A stretch of 64,000 nucleotides of DNA from Ophiostoma sp. CBS 140.51 (lineage: Eukaryota > Ascomycota > Sordariomycetes > Ophiostomatales > Ophiostomataceae), in assembly GCA_029298735.1 (NCBI GenBank), contig JANSLP010000122.1, positions 22,910 to 86,909 of the forward strand. Reading direction: 5' to 3'. The position numbers and the translations under genes are program-made. Positions 44,849 to 57,463 of the stretch are shown here, piece after piece. A model generated the notes under the pieces. It had not been told where the DNA came from. It ran no database searches and saw only the letters and a program-made list of their open reading frames with translations. The first letter of the stretch is position 1; every line of letters begins with the position of its first letter.

Positions 44849-47800
44849 CTACTCTGCCACGGCTTGCAGAGCCACTGTCAACGGCACGATACGCAGGCTC
44901 CGGCCGCGCTTAATGGATGCCGAGGGCGATGTCACACCTGGCGTGCTTGTCGCGGCCATCCGCGTCGGGCTCAGGTCGTGACTCCATTTGCGGAACACGC
45001 TCTTGAGGTCGCGCGGGATACCCTCGAGGACGACGGTCGTAATAGGCACAAACGGCCGGTCCTCCATCCCTGCAGCCAGAATAGCATACTCTTGCGCAAA
45101 ATCGAGCGCATTGCGGAAAGCAGAATACTGCGTCTGGGATTGGCGGCCAACAATAATGTACATTTCAAAAAAGGCGTCGAGCACAAAAATGCCGTCGGCA
45201 GCCAGGTCGCGCTGGTTGAAAGGGTGGGTTTCAGTGATCTAAAAGTTAGTTGGGTGTACAATCAAATTAAATAGAGAAGGAGTGGACTTACCTGCTTTGC
45301 GCCCTCGGTGGCCATAAAGAGACGGCGCGCATAGCGGTCGTACTTGGGCTTGAGGCGCCAGTGGTCGGCCGAGCCGGGCTTACCGCCGCTGCGGCCCTGC
45401 CCCTGGAACAGTGCCCAAAAGTTGGCCGACTCTTTGCCGTCCTCAATCTCGGCGAGCTCGCCCATGAGGGCCAAGTCCATACCAATCAGCCGTGCACAGC
45501 TGAGCTCGTCGACATTGCTGCCTTTGCCCTTCCACAGGTAGCACTTGCCCTGTTTGGTGATGAGGTAGGGGAAACCGGAACACAGGCTGGCAGGCTCAAA
45601 GTCGACCTCGTCAAAGGCGATCTGGCCCAGGTACTGCCGGCCACAGAACATGGAGGGGGCTAGCGAGTCGTAGGTGTTGCTGGATCCACGGCGGATCGTG
45701 ACAATACCACCCAAGGCCAGCAAGAACTTGGCCGTCTCTTTGCCCTGCTGCAGCTGGACGAGCTGGCCACCCACGGCGCGTGCTTCACGGCTCAAAAACA
45801 CTTGGACATCCTGAACCATGGCCTCGGGCACGTCGTCACCAACCCAAAAGTAGACTTCAGTAGCCTTCCAACCGGCGTCATTCGTAAATGTGTGCGGGCA
45901 CAAGTACATTTCGCGCTCAAACAGGACGCGCTCGTAGTGCGCAGGCACTGGCTGCTTCTTGCCGTCGCTGGACACGCGGTACAGCTGCGCACTCAGAGTC
46001 TTGATCTTAACGTCGGTCTGCGGGCGGCTGGCCAGAATATCGGCCGTGTCAACGCGGTAGTTGCGGCTGGGCCGGTCGGGGCCGAAGAACTCGTTGAGCA
46101 CAGCCGTCACCTCCTGTGCCTGCTTGGTCGGGGACCGCATGGGCGATGGAAGGGCCGGCGAAGCAGGAGCGGAACCCTGGGGCTCGAGGCGCATCGATGA
46201 CGAGGGTGTTCTCGGTGGCTGTTGGGGTGAGGCAGCAGCCAACACCGGCGTATCACCGCCAAACACCTTAGACCGGCGGAAAGTACCAGACGAGGCAGAC
46301 GGTGGCGAAGCCAGACCACCAGTGGCCGGGCTGCTGGCGTTACTTGGCTGCCACTCGTTCTTCTTGGGCGAGACGGGCGCCACCGGCAGAGGACGGGCAC
46401 TACCTCCCGTCTTCTGGGGCGATAGTGGCCGTGGGGTAGGAAGCGGCCGGGCACCGCCCGTCTTAGAGGGCGATAGTGGGCGCGGGACCTCTACGGGCTG
46501 GCTGACGACGGGTGGCTGGTTGGCCGACTGCTCGAGGAACTTGGACATTCTCTTCACGTCAATCTTCTTGGGCGACGACGGCTGGGACACGGGTACCGGG
46601 GCAGGGGCTGGCTCCTCAACCGGCTTCTTCTCAAAAGACGGCTTGACGGCGATGGCCGGTTTGAAAGGCTGGCTACTGCCGTTCCGCGCAACAGAGGCCA
46701 CCTGCTCATGGATGTTGTTGGTCCTGGTAGGCGTGCCATACGAGGAGCCGACGGTGGACGACTTTCTCGACGAGTCAACGAGAGAAATCACATTGGCTGT
46801 CTTGGAGGGTGTCGGGCTATCCTCGTAAGTAAGGGACTTGGTCTTAGACGAGTCGACCAGCGAGATGACGGGACTACCGCGGACGCTGGCGGGCTTCTGT
46901 GCCGGTTCAGGGGCAACCTTCTTGCCGGAGTTGGAGCTAGAATCAGCCAGCGAGATCACTTGAGGAACAACAATGTCTGCCTTCTTGGGCGTCGTCGGTG
47001 GCGGGACCTTTTTCGGTGTGGTTGGCTTGGCAGGAGCCTCCTCCACCGCCTGTGATGGGGTTGACGACTGCTGCAGGTTGGACGGAGCCTTGCGGCGCGG
47101 GCCGCGAGCACGGTTCTTAGTCATATGCGTCAGCTGCGGGCCAGGGCCAGGCGGCGGCTCCGTGGCGGCTGATGAGGATGCGGCAGGCGAAGACACACGG
47201 CCACCCGAGATGGGAGATGCTGCTGCAGAGTCTCCACTTGGTGAGCTGTTACCAGACGACATGGCAGGGGGTCCACGGGCCAGGAGACCAGCGAGAGCCG
47301 GGTTAAAGCGGTTAGCAAGGACACTGCCGCCACCTGCACCACCACCTGCACCACCACCACCAGGGCTGCCAAGACCACCTATCCGCGGGCCAGCCCGGCC
47401 AATGGAGCCAAAGTTCTTAACAGGGGGCGATAATACCGGCTCGGGCTCAGTACGACTTGGTGTTGATGTCGTCTCGGGCACTTCGGTCGTGCTCGACCCA
47501 GGCAGCGAAGATGCCGTGCTAGAGCGGCTAAAGCTGGCTGGTGTTTCCGAGGCAGTGTTGCTGGCAGTGTTGTTCTCACGACCGTTCTCACGAATCGACC
47601 TCGCCGCAGCTTCGGCCATGGCCTTGGAGGGGGACGAGTCTCGCCGGTAAGGCGCCAGAGAACCATTAGAGGTCTGAGAGCCGCCCGTCTTATTGAGCAC
47701 GAGTCTCTTGGCCACACCCTCAGGTACAGGCGCCTCCTTGTCCTTGGCGTGCGCATTGGTGGCAATGCCGCGGCCCTCAGACTTGGCCTGGTTAAACTCG

Positions 47801-50253
47801 GCCTTCTTTTGCATAATGGCATCCTTGAGCTCGTCTTTCTTCTCGCGCGGTTTGGGCCCGCCCGTCACGTTAAGGGCAGACTTGCCTCGCGTAATGTTTT
47901 CCTTCAACACATCGGGGGCGACGTAGTTTTGCGTTTTGGTGCGGCGGAGGCCGCCAACGATACTTTGCAGCTCGTTGCCACTGCCGGAAGCATCCTTCTT
48001 CTCCGACGGCAGTGGCTGTCTCGGCTTCAGGGCAGCACGAAGGTCGCCGCCCTTCGGTGGTGGTGTGGTCTCCTTGGGCAGGGCCGGCTTGCTCGTCGCC
48101 GCACTGACACTGCTAATGGACGAAGACGGTGTGTGCATAGAGATACCAAGGCCACTACGGCCAGTCAGTGGTGCAGCTGCCGCCGGGGTAGGTTTGGCGT
48201 TTGGCACAGCCGTGCCCATGGGACCCGACCGCAAGAGACCGCCCGTCTTGACTTCGTGCTTGCGGGCCACAGGCGGCGGTGTCGGGGTAGCTTCGCCGGG
48301 GTTGGTTGCCTTTTGTTGCTTGGCCTTGTTCAGCTCGACCATCCAGGCGGGCTGGTTGTTTAGAGGCGCCATCTTGGGTTTCGGCGACTCGGGCTTGTTG
48401 AGCGCGGCATCCAGCCAGCTCGAGGTTTTCGTGGGACTCCAGCGGCGTGGATCCATGGTCTTGGAAGGGCTTGAGGGTGGTGTAACCTTCTTTTCTTCTT
48501 CAGCTTCGGCCGCTTCTTTACTAGCAGGCTCCTCTTCCGGAAAAGTGGTCTGCAGTCGTGTGGGCGTCGATGGGCGGCTGTTGTTGGCCGACTCGCGTCC
48601 TTCGTGGCTCGAGGTCGGGCGGGACGTCGGTTTCGTGGCGCTCTGTGCAGCCGAGGTAGCAGAGCGACGGGGGCCGTCGAGGGCCGCGCTTCTAGCAATA
48701 GAATCGGCTCGTGCAAGACCAGGCGGGGATGTGACACTCCAACGTTTCACACTGTCACTCCTCTTCATCATAGCACTCTGCACAAAGCCACCGGCACCCT
48801 TGGTCGGCGACAATGGCCGAATGGGCGACGTACGTCCCGAAAGTGGGGAGACGATGCTGTCTCGGGGCGAGATGATCGAGGAGTCGCGGGGGGAAACAAG
48901 CGAGTCCCGCGGCGAGATAACAGAAGACTCGCGTGCTTCTCTTGGCGGATCAAGTTTTTGGGTCGGCGTCAGGGGCAGCGACGGGCTCGTCTTTCTGGCG
49001 ATACTAGCCTGCAGCGACGGCGAAAGAGCAGAAGAGGACGAGTGTGCAGGCGGTGGAGGGGAAAACCCACTACGGCTGGACGTATACTCAGGCTCGGCGG
49101 AGGGGCCCCGACTCAAACCGGGCAGCCGGGCACTAGCAGCGTGCAGGTCCTGGCGGTCTTCGTCCTCGACTTGCGAACGGCGATAGGCGACCGAGTTAGC
49201 GCCGCGATCGGCCGTCTGGCGGAACCAAGACGGGTCTTTGGCCCCGAGAGCCTGGGCGATCTGGTCGCGAGAGATTGGGGCGTCACTGCCACCAGCGTTT
49301 GTATCCACAACCTTGGGCTCCGGCGAGAGGGGCGAGGTCTTGTCCGTAGTATTGGCAAGGGACGATATTGACGACCGGGCGGCTGCGTTCTCGGCGGCAA
49401 CAATGGAGAGTGGACGGCTGCGGGATGACCGGTCAGGGCCGCCAGCCGGACCACCACTCGAGGATGGAGGACGTCTCTGCTGCCACGAGAGGGTGGGTGT
49501 CCGTGCAAGGGACGAGCCAGCCAATGTTGCTGATGATGACGACGTGGGTGTCTTGGCGTCGGCGTCAAAAGGTGATTCGTTTTCTTTTGTGGGCGAAGAT
49601 GAGGTCACAAAGTTCGAGGAGGAGGAGTGTCCAAAGGAGTCTGACGAAGAAGAATCGAGAGCCGAGGCCAAGGCTGCAGAGCTGGCCGATACACCGTTGC
49701 CGTTGTTTTGCTGTTGCAGTTGAGAGGAGCGAGACGTGGGACTGCGCGGGCTGCCGAGGACTGGAGGCGAGGAGGAGAGCTTCAAAACATCCGAGGTCTG
49801 CGAGCTGTTGTAGCGGTGATGGGACGACGGCGGCGGTGGTGTGTTGGCAGGAGACGATTTCTGAGGAGAGATGGACCTGGCACGTTCTGGGGGTGTTAGA
49901 GGAAGGTACAACAAGAGGAAGGAGAGAGAAGAAGCAGGAGCACGAGGAAAGAGCGATGGCATCAGATGAAGCTGCATTCCGTCCTGTGCCGGACCAGACG
50001 AGGAAGGAGCACCCCGTGACATGATCGCCATGATGTGTATCACCAAACAGAATCTGGCCATCACAGAGTGCTCTCAATGCAAAAACAGCCCGAGGCAAAG
50101 GGAAGGGTACTCACCTGCTCGGCGCGCCTGGCGCTCTCGCTTGTCTTGCAGAATGCGCTCTTCCAACTCGCGTGATCGGGCCTCGTCTTCTTCAAGCCGG
50201 CGATCCTTGAGCTGCTCCACCGAGCGCAAGAAGTTGGACACCTCGTCCGACAT
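44849..50253 (-). CDS. Very large disordered protein with C-terminal gelsolin-like region
   Basis: Three exons: 50253-50115, 49886-45292 and 45238-44849, giving 1707 aa. Introns are 228 and 53 nt (GTGAGT and GTAAGT donors). Residues 1-60 form a charged helix starting MSDEVSNFLRSVEQLKDRR, a conserved feature of fungal proteins I recall as DUF4045. Residues about 60-1300 are Ser/Pro/Thr/Lys-rich and disordered. They include SPRDS repeats near 361-391, three VISL(V/A)DSS motifs near 1020-1085 and three RPLSPxKTGG-type repeats near 1180-1230. The gelsolin-like region spans about 1310-1700, with segments such as EMYLCPHTFTNDAGWKATEVYFWVGDD and paired repeats ending near FRKWSHDLSPT. Gelsolin-fold proteins bind, cap or sever actin; an actin role here is inferred. 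The start is supported by phase and by the helix. The long minus-strand frame beginning 50064 starts inside intron 1. Confidence 0.9.
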
Positions 50254-51784
50254 TTTGCTGGGGTCGATGGTGATGTTACTGTTGTTGTCGATTAGGTACG
50301 GCACCTGGTTGTCTTGTTCATCCGGCACGAGGCGAGCCCGCAGACATGACACGCTGAGACTCGGAACGTTTTGGTGGTGGGCGGAAAGAGACGAAGGAAA
50401 AAGAAGAAGGGACGATGAACGAAAAAGGCGGCTGAAATGGGCCGTCGGCAGGGGCAGATCGATCGAAAGAGCGTGCGTGGGAGGCGTGGGCGTGGGAGGG
50501 TAGCTGTTGCTGTTTGAGCTGTTGGGAGAGTTAAAAAAGATGGTCGAAAGAGTGTCGAGATAGAGCCAGACGGCCGGGCGAATTGTCGACGTCAATGAAA
50601 GAATAAACAACGCAATGCGTGTAGAGCGTGTACTCGACTGGATCGCAAGAAGAAGGAACTGGGCGCGAAAGTCACGATTGGACCAGGGGAGAGAGAAATG
50701 GGGGGTGTTCTCGGTGCTGAATGACTAAGATGTGTCAATTGTCACGAAAACTCAGAAAAACACTCGCTCGGGACGCCCCCAGAACGCACCAAAACACACC
50801 AAGACACCAAAAAAGGACGATTGTTACGGGGTCAACTCTAGCGTGGTTGAGCTCTGTTTACTCTCGCCAGGTGCCCACTAATCACGCGCGAGTTTGGGGT
50901 TTTTGGTGTGTTTACAACTGCGGGCAGACGTGCGGGCACAGCGTGGTAGCGTCATTCGGCTGGGCGGGCTCTGTGGGCTTGAAGCTGACAGTGGTGCCCA
51001 ACGCGCTGCCATTCGCCAGTCTTACCAGTATTAATTCCCAGTGGCTCCAGGCATCCTGCCGGTTGTTCCTAGCGCCGCCTGTGCCCCCCTAGCGCATCCA
51101 AGCGTGTCAATGTCGAGGAAGCTCAGCGAGTCTAGGTGCAAGCATGTCGCAATATCGCGCTGTATCCCTGTTTTACAGTGGGAGAGCAGGCAATACCAAG
51201 GGCAATATCATCAAAAGCAACACACGAAATCTACCCAAATAAACAATGACGAAGCACATGCAAAAGAACGGAAAATGTCCAAGGAATATGTGTTTTTATT
51301 ATGTTATTTCAAGATGCTGTATTATTACCGTTTGTCGTTGTACTTTTCCACCACCTCAACCTTTCTGACCCTTCTCGAAGTCCTTCTAGTGAGACAGTTG
51401 CCCCTGAATGCAGATGAAGCAGAGAGACAACGCCAGACTGCCTCCTAGACACTTGAGCTGCAAATTTCTGCAGTGGAACGAGCATCCCATTTAGGAACAT
51501 GTGCACTCCTGGCATTCTGGCACTCTGGCATTCTGGCATTCTGGCACTCATTAAACAGTGCGAACGGTATGCGGGGCCGTGTCTTTTTCTGCGGTCTGAA
51601 TCTGCGGTCTGACAGGAGTGAGCCCTGCAGCGCAATATCGTGTGACGGATGATCGACCATCAGGGACCATCCGTGTTTCCAGGGAGGGAGTAAGAAAAAG
51701 TGCCGGTGCACAAACGTGAGTGAAGTCAATGGTGGAGATTGGTCGAGGCCACACAAGCCATCTCTGTTGAGTTTGCGCCCGTAC
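50254..51784. other. Spacer between gelsolin-like gene and ARL2
   Basis: Promoter of the gelsolin-like gene (pyrimidine-rich on its coding strand) and 3' flank of ARL2. Holds a tandem CTGGCATT-type repeat at 51507-51548. No gene supported. Confidence 0.6.
51507..51548 (+). repeat. Short tandem repeat, about 8-9-nt unit
   Basis: Five successive units of CTGGCATT or CTGGCACT type just downstream of ARL2 on the plus strand. Simple repeat. Confidence 0.75.
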
Positions 51785-52590
51785 TCAATACAGGAACAGT
51801 CGTGCCTTTGCGTCCTCAACCACCCAGGCCAGGCCTTCTTTCAGGTTGACGCCCGTCATGGCACTGCACCGTAGAATGTGCCAGCGATGTGTGCGGATCT
51901 CTTCGAGCCTGAGGGCCTAGACAGAAGTGGTGATACATATGTAAGTAGGGTAGATCGAAATGGGCCGAGAAATGACCACAGGGACGATGAGGGCGCCATT
52001 GGGCACTTACCTCGAGAATCTCATCACCGTCCATGCATCCCTGGACGTCCGTCTTGTTGGCAAACACCAGCAAGCTGGCTCCAGAGAGTCTCTACAGTTC
52101 GTCAGTAGCTGTGATGCTGTCAATGTAGGCGTGTCGACTCACCTCCTCCTGAAGCAGGCCGTGCAGCTCCTCACGGCAGTCGTCAATCCGCAGCCGGTCC
52201 GTCGCGTCCACTACCCAGATCAGCGCATCCGTCCGCTCAAAGTAGTTGCGCCAGTACGACCGCAGCGTTTTTTGTCCGCCGACGTCCCCTGCGTCGTCAG
52301 TGGTATTCTCATACGCGCGGAGTGTGGGGATAGACATACAGATGTTCAGCTTATACCCTTCGTAGTCAATGGTTTTGATGATGAATCCCAGCGTCGGGCT
52401 GACCGTGTTGACGTCCTCGCCCATAATCTGCTTGACTATCGTCGTCTTGCCTGCATTGTCGAGGCCGCTGACGGTGTTAGCAGTTGATAGAGAGTGTTGG
52501 TGACCGTTTAACAGCTTGGACGGGGGCTCACAGCATCAGGATCCTCAGCTCCTTGTCCTTGAGCCTCGCTTTCCTCAAAATCGACAGCAT
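51785..52590 (-). CDS. ARL2: Arl2 small GTPase
   Basis: Five exons: 52590-52532, 52467-52340, 52288-52143, 52091-52011 and 51916-51785, giving 181 aa, the family length. Introns are 64, 51, 51 and 94 nt. Conserved elements are the P-loop GLDNAGKT (21-28), TLGF (45-48), WDVGGQ (63-68), NKTD (123-126) and SAM (157-159). The N-terminus MLSILRKARLKDKELRIL lacks Gly2, so it is not N-myristoylated, in line with Arl2 biology. Arl2 (fission yeast Alp41) works with tubulin cofactor D in tubulin heterodimer folding and so supports microtubules. Intron 2 interrupts the Trp codon of WDVGGQ; it is 51 nt without an in-frame stop, so retention would insert 17 residues next to switch II. The gene is divergent from the GNAT acetyltransferase gene. 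Confidence 0.97.
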
Positions 52591-53558
52591 GGTGGCAGAT
52601 GGTCGTGTCGAGAACTTCTCACCATGGTCATGGATACGGTTGAAGAAATAAAAGGGGGGGTCCTAATATAAGAGGATGTGCAGCTCTAGGCTTCCACAAA
52701 AGTGCCCCTGGCGATTGGCGATTGGCGATTGGCAGCCCGCGATGCAGGAACGAACCACCAAAAATTGGCGGCACTGGTTTCTCGATTAGTCATTTTGGGC
52801 TAACACCACAACCTCCAATGTTTTGTCTTCACGCAGACTTCACATTCACATTCACTCTCCCGCTGTTATGATGCTACAACTATCATCAATCTCTCCTGGT
52901 TATTACTTTCACATTTGGTCTACTTTCTAAGAACGATTTGACCCTTTTCCAAAGTGCACATAATTTTGCGATTTTCATTTTATTTTGTACAAAATTAATC
53001 ATCCAAAGTTTACAGAAAATAAATACATATTTATTCTCACCTTTCATTTCTATCAAATGGTAAACAAAAATTATAAGAAACATAGAAGCAAAATAAAATG
53101 TGCCACGCTTTCTTTTTTCAACAGGAAATATCCAGAGACCTGTAAGGCCTAGACTTCTAACGGCTTAGGAGAGAGAGAGCGCGCCGAGAAGTGAATATAT
53201 TTATGTTCACGATGGTCGCTTCCTGACCAGCCCATTGTAGGCCAGTCGTTCCTTCCCTAAACGATCAGAACCCGCGTACTTTCCTAACTTGTCAACTTCC
53301 TAGCAGACATTCCGTTGCATATGTTTGTTGACCGCCTAGTTCGGTCGCATTTCAGTTTTGTGTTTTGCTCCTCTCTCTTTTTGTTTACCTCTCTTTCACC
53401 CACGCAACACCACAACTGTCACCACCTCGAGTCGTCCATCTAGGTAAGAGTCCAACTCTCTTCACTTGTGCGTCAAAAGATTCAGTCGCCTGACATCTCT
53501 TCTTCTCTTTCCAGATCGTGTATGCTGAACAAAAAGCTTCTTAGCCCCTCACGAGAAA
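52591..53558. promoter_or_regulatory. Divergent promoter region of ARL2 and GNAT genes
   Basis: A 968-nt spacer between two start codons. Three tandem GCGATTGG units at 52709-52733 lie near ARL2. The middle (52880-53100) is strongly AT-rich. The GNAT leader is CT-rich and carries a probable 5'UTR intron, 53444-53514. Confidence 0.6.
53444..53514 (+). other. Probable 5'UTR intron of GNAT gene
   Basis: GTAAGAG donor at 53444, pyrimidine tract and TTTCCAG acceptor ending 53514, 71 nt; a CTGAC branch-like site lies near its 3' end. The ATG follows 45 nt later. Confidence 0.55.
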
Positions 53559-55776
53559 ATGGACACATCCCGTGGTGACAAGATGGCAAACCCAATGGCC
53601 ACCTTCTGGAACGCAGACCGAATTGGCGGTTCGGCCTACCCGCTCGGCATTGACCAGCCTCTCCGACCTAGGCATGGATCGCCGGCCGCAAATGTATCTA
53701 CGAGTGCCCCCCCTCAGTCTTCGTTTACCCTTCCGCGGTTCTTATCATTCTAACAAACCGTAGGCGACGCGCTCTTCTCCATCTGGCTCCGGGACCCTGC
53801 AAGACGGCGAGCATAGGCGCCCGAGGCTGACGATGGATGCACTGGCGGCCGTCGAAGACGAATACAGCCGCCAGGACACCAAGCTTCTTGAGGATGCCCA
53901 GAAGAAAGCCAAGCCCAAGGCCGAGGCTGCGCTCAAGGACGATGACGCTTCCTCTGATGATGGCATTCTTCCTGGCGACAGCTATTCTGATGACGGCACC
54001 AACTGCCTCGACCCCAACAATCCCTGCCGGGACGATATTTCTGGTGCCTCCAGCGGTGGGATTTGGGAACACAATGCCCAGAAACTGTTCAGGAACGGCC
54101 CCGAGTTTCGCTCTTGCATCACGGGCTGGATCGGCACCGTTCAAGAGGTTCCGCCTCTTGCTGAAAAAACCTTCAATACGTGGCAAAAGTACGACAACGT
54201 GGTGGACTGTGTCACGTCGACACTTTTGCGCCCGCCACGTGTTCCGGAAGCGTTCCTGGACGACAGCGGGACTGGCGACGCAGGTTTTGACGAGCGTGCC
54301 GCCACGCAGACTGCCAACGAGGCGTGCGGCCTGACCCGCAAGGGCGACAAGCTCCCAGCAGCCGTCTCCCAACGCAATGCCAATGCCCCTAACGATTCCC
54401 CTGTCCCCAAGAAAGAACCGGAGGTGCAGAACGAGACTCGGTACGTCCACTATCCTCAGTATCCTCAGGCTACCCCCGACAGAGGCACCGCAAAGCAAAG
54501 CACGGTCCAGCCTGAGACCAAGAACGCGTCTGGCACATTTGAACCTACACTGGTCCAGCCAACCCAGAAATCGCCGATCCCACCGCCTCGCTCACCTTTA
54601 ACTGCGCCGCAGCCAAAGGTCGATCCCAAGGTCGAGATCAAGCAAGAGCCTAAGCAGGAGCCTAAGCAGGAGCCCACGCCCGCCCCTAGACAGCCCACTG
54701 CGGCCCCAGCTGTAGCCCCGGCTGCGATTGCGACCGCAGGCCCTCTAGCTGGCGTGCAGATTGTGAAGGCTGAGGATAAACACGTTGAAGGTATGCTCGC
54801 CGTCTACAATGGGGACGTGGCAAAGAGCCTTTATGCTATTGTCCGTGAACCGGTCTCCCTCGAAGGCTTTCGTCGACTTTTCACAGCGAGCCAAAAGTTC
54901 AGACTGCCTTCTTTTGTGGCCATCCTTGAGGACAGAGAAGGGGAACATCGGATCGTTGGCTATGTCGTTGTTCGTCCACGCCACGATGTGGGATTCGATG
55001 GACCGTTGTATGCTTTCTGTGCCGACTGCAGCATCATTGTGAGAAAAGAGTTCCGCAATCGCGGCATCGGTCAGCAGCTTCTGGGCAAGGCATTGTTGGC
55101 AATCCGCGCCAATTTCGTCGACAAGTCGTGCCCCATGCCGCAGTACTTCTATATTGAGGTTCCCTGTGGCAGCGACGACGGACTGGCGGAGAAGAAATAC
55201 ATTGCGACTCTCACAACAAAGTTTGGACTCCACTACTACGGTAGACCGGTCGAGACTGTGAAGTGGACGAGCAAGGGGCCTATGTCGTTGAAGCACCTGC
55301 TGTTTTTCCACCGTTGCATTCCGACTGTGGCAGACGTGCCAGTCATGGCAAGTGTTTCCGACGGCGCGGTCAAGAATATTGGGCTGCCGGGCAATGTCAA
55401 CAGCCAAGCACAGCAGGCCAAGGTCCAGCCAATGACACCTCCGGTCCAGGCTCGGCCAACACCGCCGCTGACACAACCAACAGCTGCAACGACTGCACCA
55501 GTGCATGCACCAGTGCAGGCACCGGCACCGGCACCGGCAACGGCGCCACCTGTGGGGTCGCTGATGTCGCTTCCAGTTTCTGGCACGAAGAACAACCTTG
55601 CCCACGGCAGAGAATCCATTTCCCGTAGCCGCTTCCACGAGAAGTTGCTGCAGGACCTGATGTCAGCGCCTGCCACGGCCCCGGCTTCTTATGCTGGCTT
55701 CAAGAACAACGACCGTGCCCCTGCTGCCAACGCCACTAATAGCAAGGCGGCGCCGGACAGCACCGAGTTTTGGTAA
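53559..55776 (+). CDS. GNAT-family N-acetyltransferase with disordered flanks
   Basis: Exon 1 53559-53693 and exon 2 53764-55776, with a 70-nt intron (GTATCT donor, TTCTAAC branch, CGTAG acceptor); 715 aa. Exon 1 joins in phase to ATRSSPSG, and the long frame that begins at 53833 is its continuation. Residues 1-375 are mostly disordered and acidic near 70-120, with tandem KQEP units near 340 and a Pro/Ala-rich stretch. The GNAT domain (about 375-545) has the beta strands FVAILED and IVGYVVVR. Acetyl-CoA motif A follows as VRKEFRNRGIGQQLLGKAL, with RNRGIG matching the R/Q-x-x-G-x-G/A signature. The C-terminal 170 residues are Pro/Ala/Thr-rich. Substrate is unknown; the two flanks suggest a protein acetyltransferase with binding partners, but that is inference. 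Confidence 0.85.
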
Positions 55777-56180
55777 GCAAACTGAGCCAGGCCCACCTTG
55801 TGATGACAGCCACCGAGGCTGTCAACATTTGGCTTTTGGCTTTTGGCAGTGGTGTATGGGATGGAGATGAGGACGTGGACGACAGGGATGACAGAGAAAG
55901 GTGAAAAAAGAGAGAGAACATGGAAGGGACAACTTAGAAAAAAGGGCAAACGAAAGGAACTTGACTCTTGGCTCGGATGATGGTCCGAATTTGCAGGGTT
56001 GAGGATATTTGGAGGTGAAATGTATTTCATGTGGATTGAGTAGCCATGGGATTTGAAGCATTGAGTTCATCTCAGGCAATGTAGGTAACCATTTGCTAGA
56101 GAGAAATTATTATTCGTTGTTTTTTGAGTCTTTGATTTTGATACAAGATGACGACAATGGCGTAGCCATGTGACTGTCCG

Positions 56181-56208
56181 AATACGGGATACGGGATACG
56201 GGATACGG
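56181..56208 (+). repeat. Short tandem repeat, ATACGGG-type unit
   Basis: Three to four units of seven to eight nt. Non-coding simple repeat. Confidence 0.75.
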
Positions 56209-57436
56209 AGACGGGCGGCCGTAGTTTGGTTCCGTTGGCCATGCCCGAGAGGCGGTGCACACCACTCGAAACGCAAGTTCTTGCCGGCCGCCGAATGTGG
56301 TCTCCACACGTCACTTTTTGTCACTCGTACCGGTAGTTGCTTTTCTCCTTTTATTCTGCTGTCATACTGAGGGACGATCTTTTCGTTTTGCTGTGTGCCT
56401 GTGTGCATCGACAACTTTGTATGCAGGTGTTACACCCCTGCTTCAGGATTTAGAGTTGTGGTGAACACGAGCAGTCGGAATTTATTTATATCTTTTGAAG
56501 TGGAGGACAACCTTGTCTCCTTGTTCGTTTTTGTCGCTGCGTTTGTGCTTTTTTGGTAACGCGTCTGGGGTGTGACGTTGTGTGTTGTTGATGTGCTTTA
56601 AAATTACTGTATTTGGAATAGTCAATTCTTGGAGGGCTATCTACACCGCCAGAGTGGTGCCAGAACCAGTGGTAGACTCTGTGCCAATATCACCCGTATG
56701 AGACATTCAAAAACAAGGCTGTGGCAAGACACGCTTTCTTTTTGTCTATCACTTTTCGGTCTGGAGTCAGCTTGTCAGCTGAGTGAGAGTGTTTGTATCC
56801 AAGGAAGAGATGAAAAATAGAACGGACGGCAGAACAAAAGAATAGATCAAATTCAGTCCCATTCTGAAAACATCAACGATCGTCAACCTCTTCTTACAAT
56901 TGAATGTGGAGAAATAAGAGACAGCTACGGCAAAGTATGTATTCTCTCCTTACAAAGGGCAGAAGAGTACCAAGGGAAGAGACAACAGGAAATAATAGCA
57001 GACTCGCTCCTCGGTAGACTAACGAAATGTCAAAGTGGTGGAATGTCGTTGAAACAAAGGTGCCCAGAGAGCACTGACACCTTATGACGTCGGCGGGTCG
57101 TTTTGCCTGGCTTTCACCACAGGGCGCTTGGGCTCTCCCTCACAAACCAGTGATTTGCACGTTAAATTTCCTCTTTTGGGCAATTAGCTTTACTGACATA
57201 GCGTCGAGGAATGTCTCTGTTCATGGGGCTTGCTTGCAGGAGCCCAGCAGGGCGAGCAAGGCAATTGCCGCCCTTTTCACCCTTTTCACAGCTTATTTTC
57301 CGAAGAGCTCTGCCTCCCTTCTTCTTCAAGACCGGGAGAGCTTCTCTTCTTCACCTCTTTTCTGAGGTAATACGGCGCACGATCTTCACGCGTTGTTGTT
57401 TGCGCACCTTTCATTGTAACATTACACCCGACCCAG

Positions 57437-57463
57437 TGGATGTGTGGATGTGTGGATGTGTGG
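57437..57463 (+). repeat. Short tandem repeat, GTGGATGT unit
   Basis: Three tandem 8-nt units in non-coding DNA. Confidence 0.75.

Noticed and set aside
47936..49186. 416-codon plus-strand frame opposite the gelsolin-like gene
   Set aside because: Shadow of the Ser/Pro-rich coding strand; no conserved motif.
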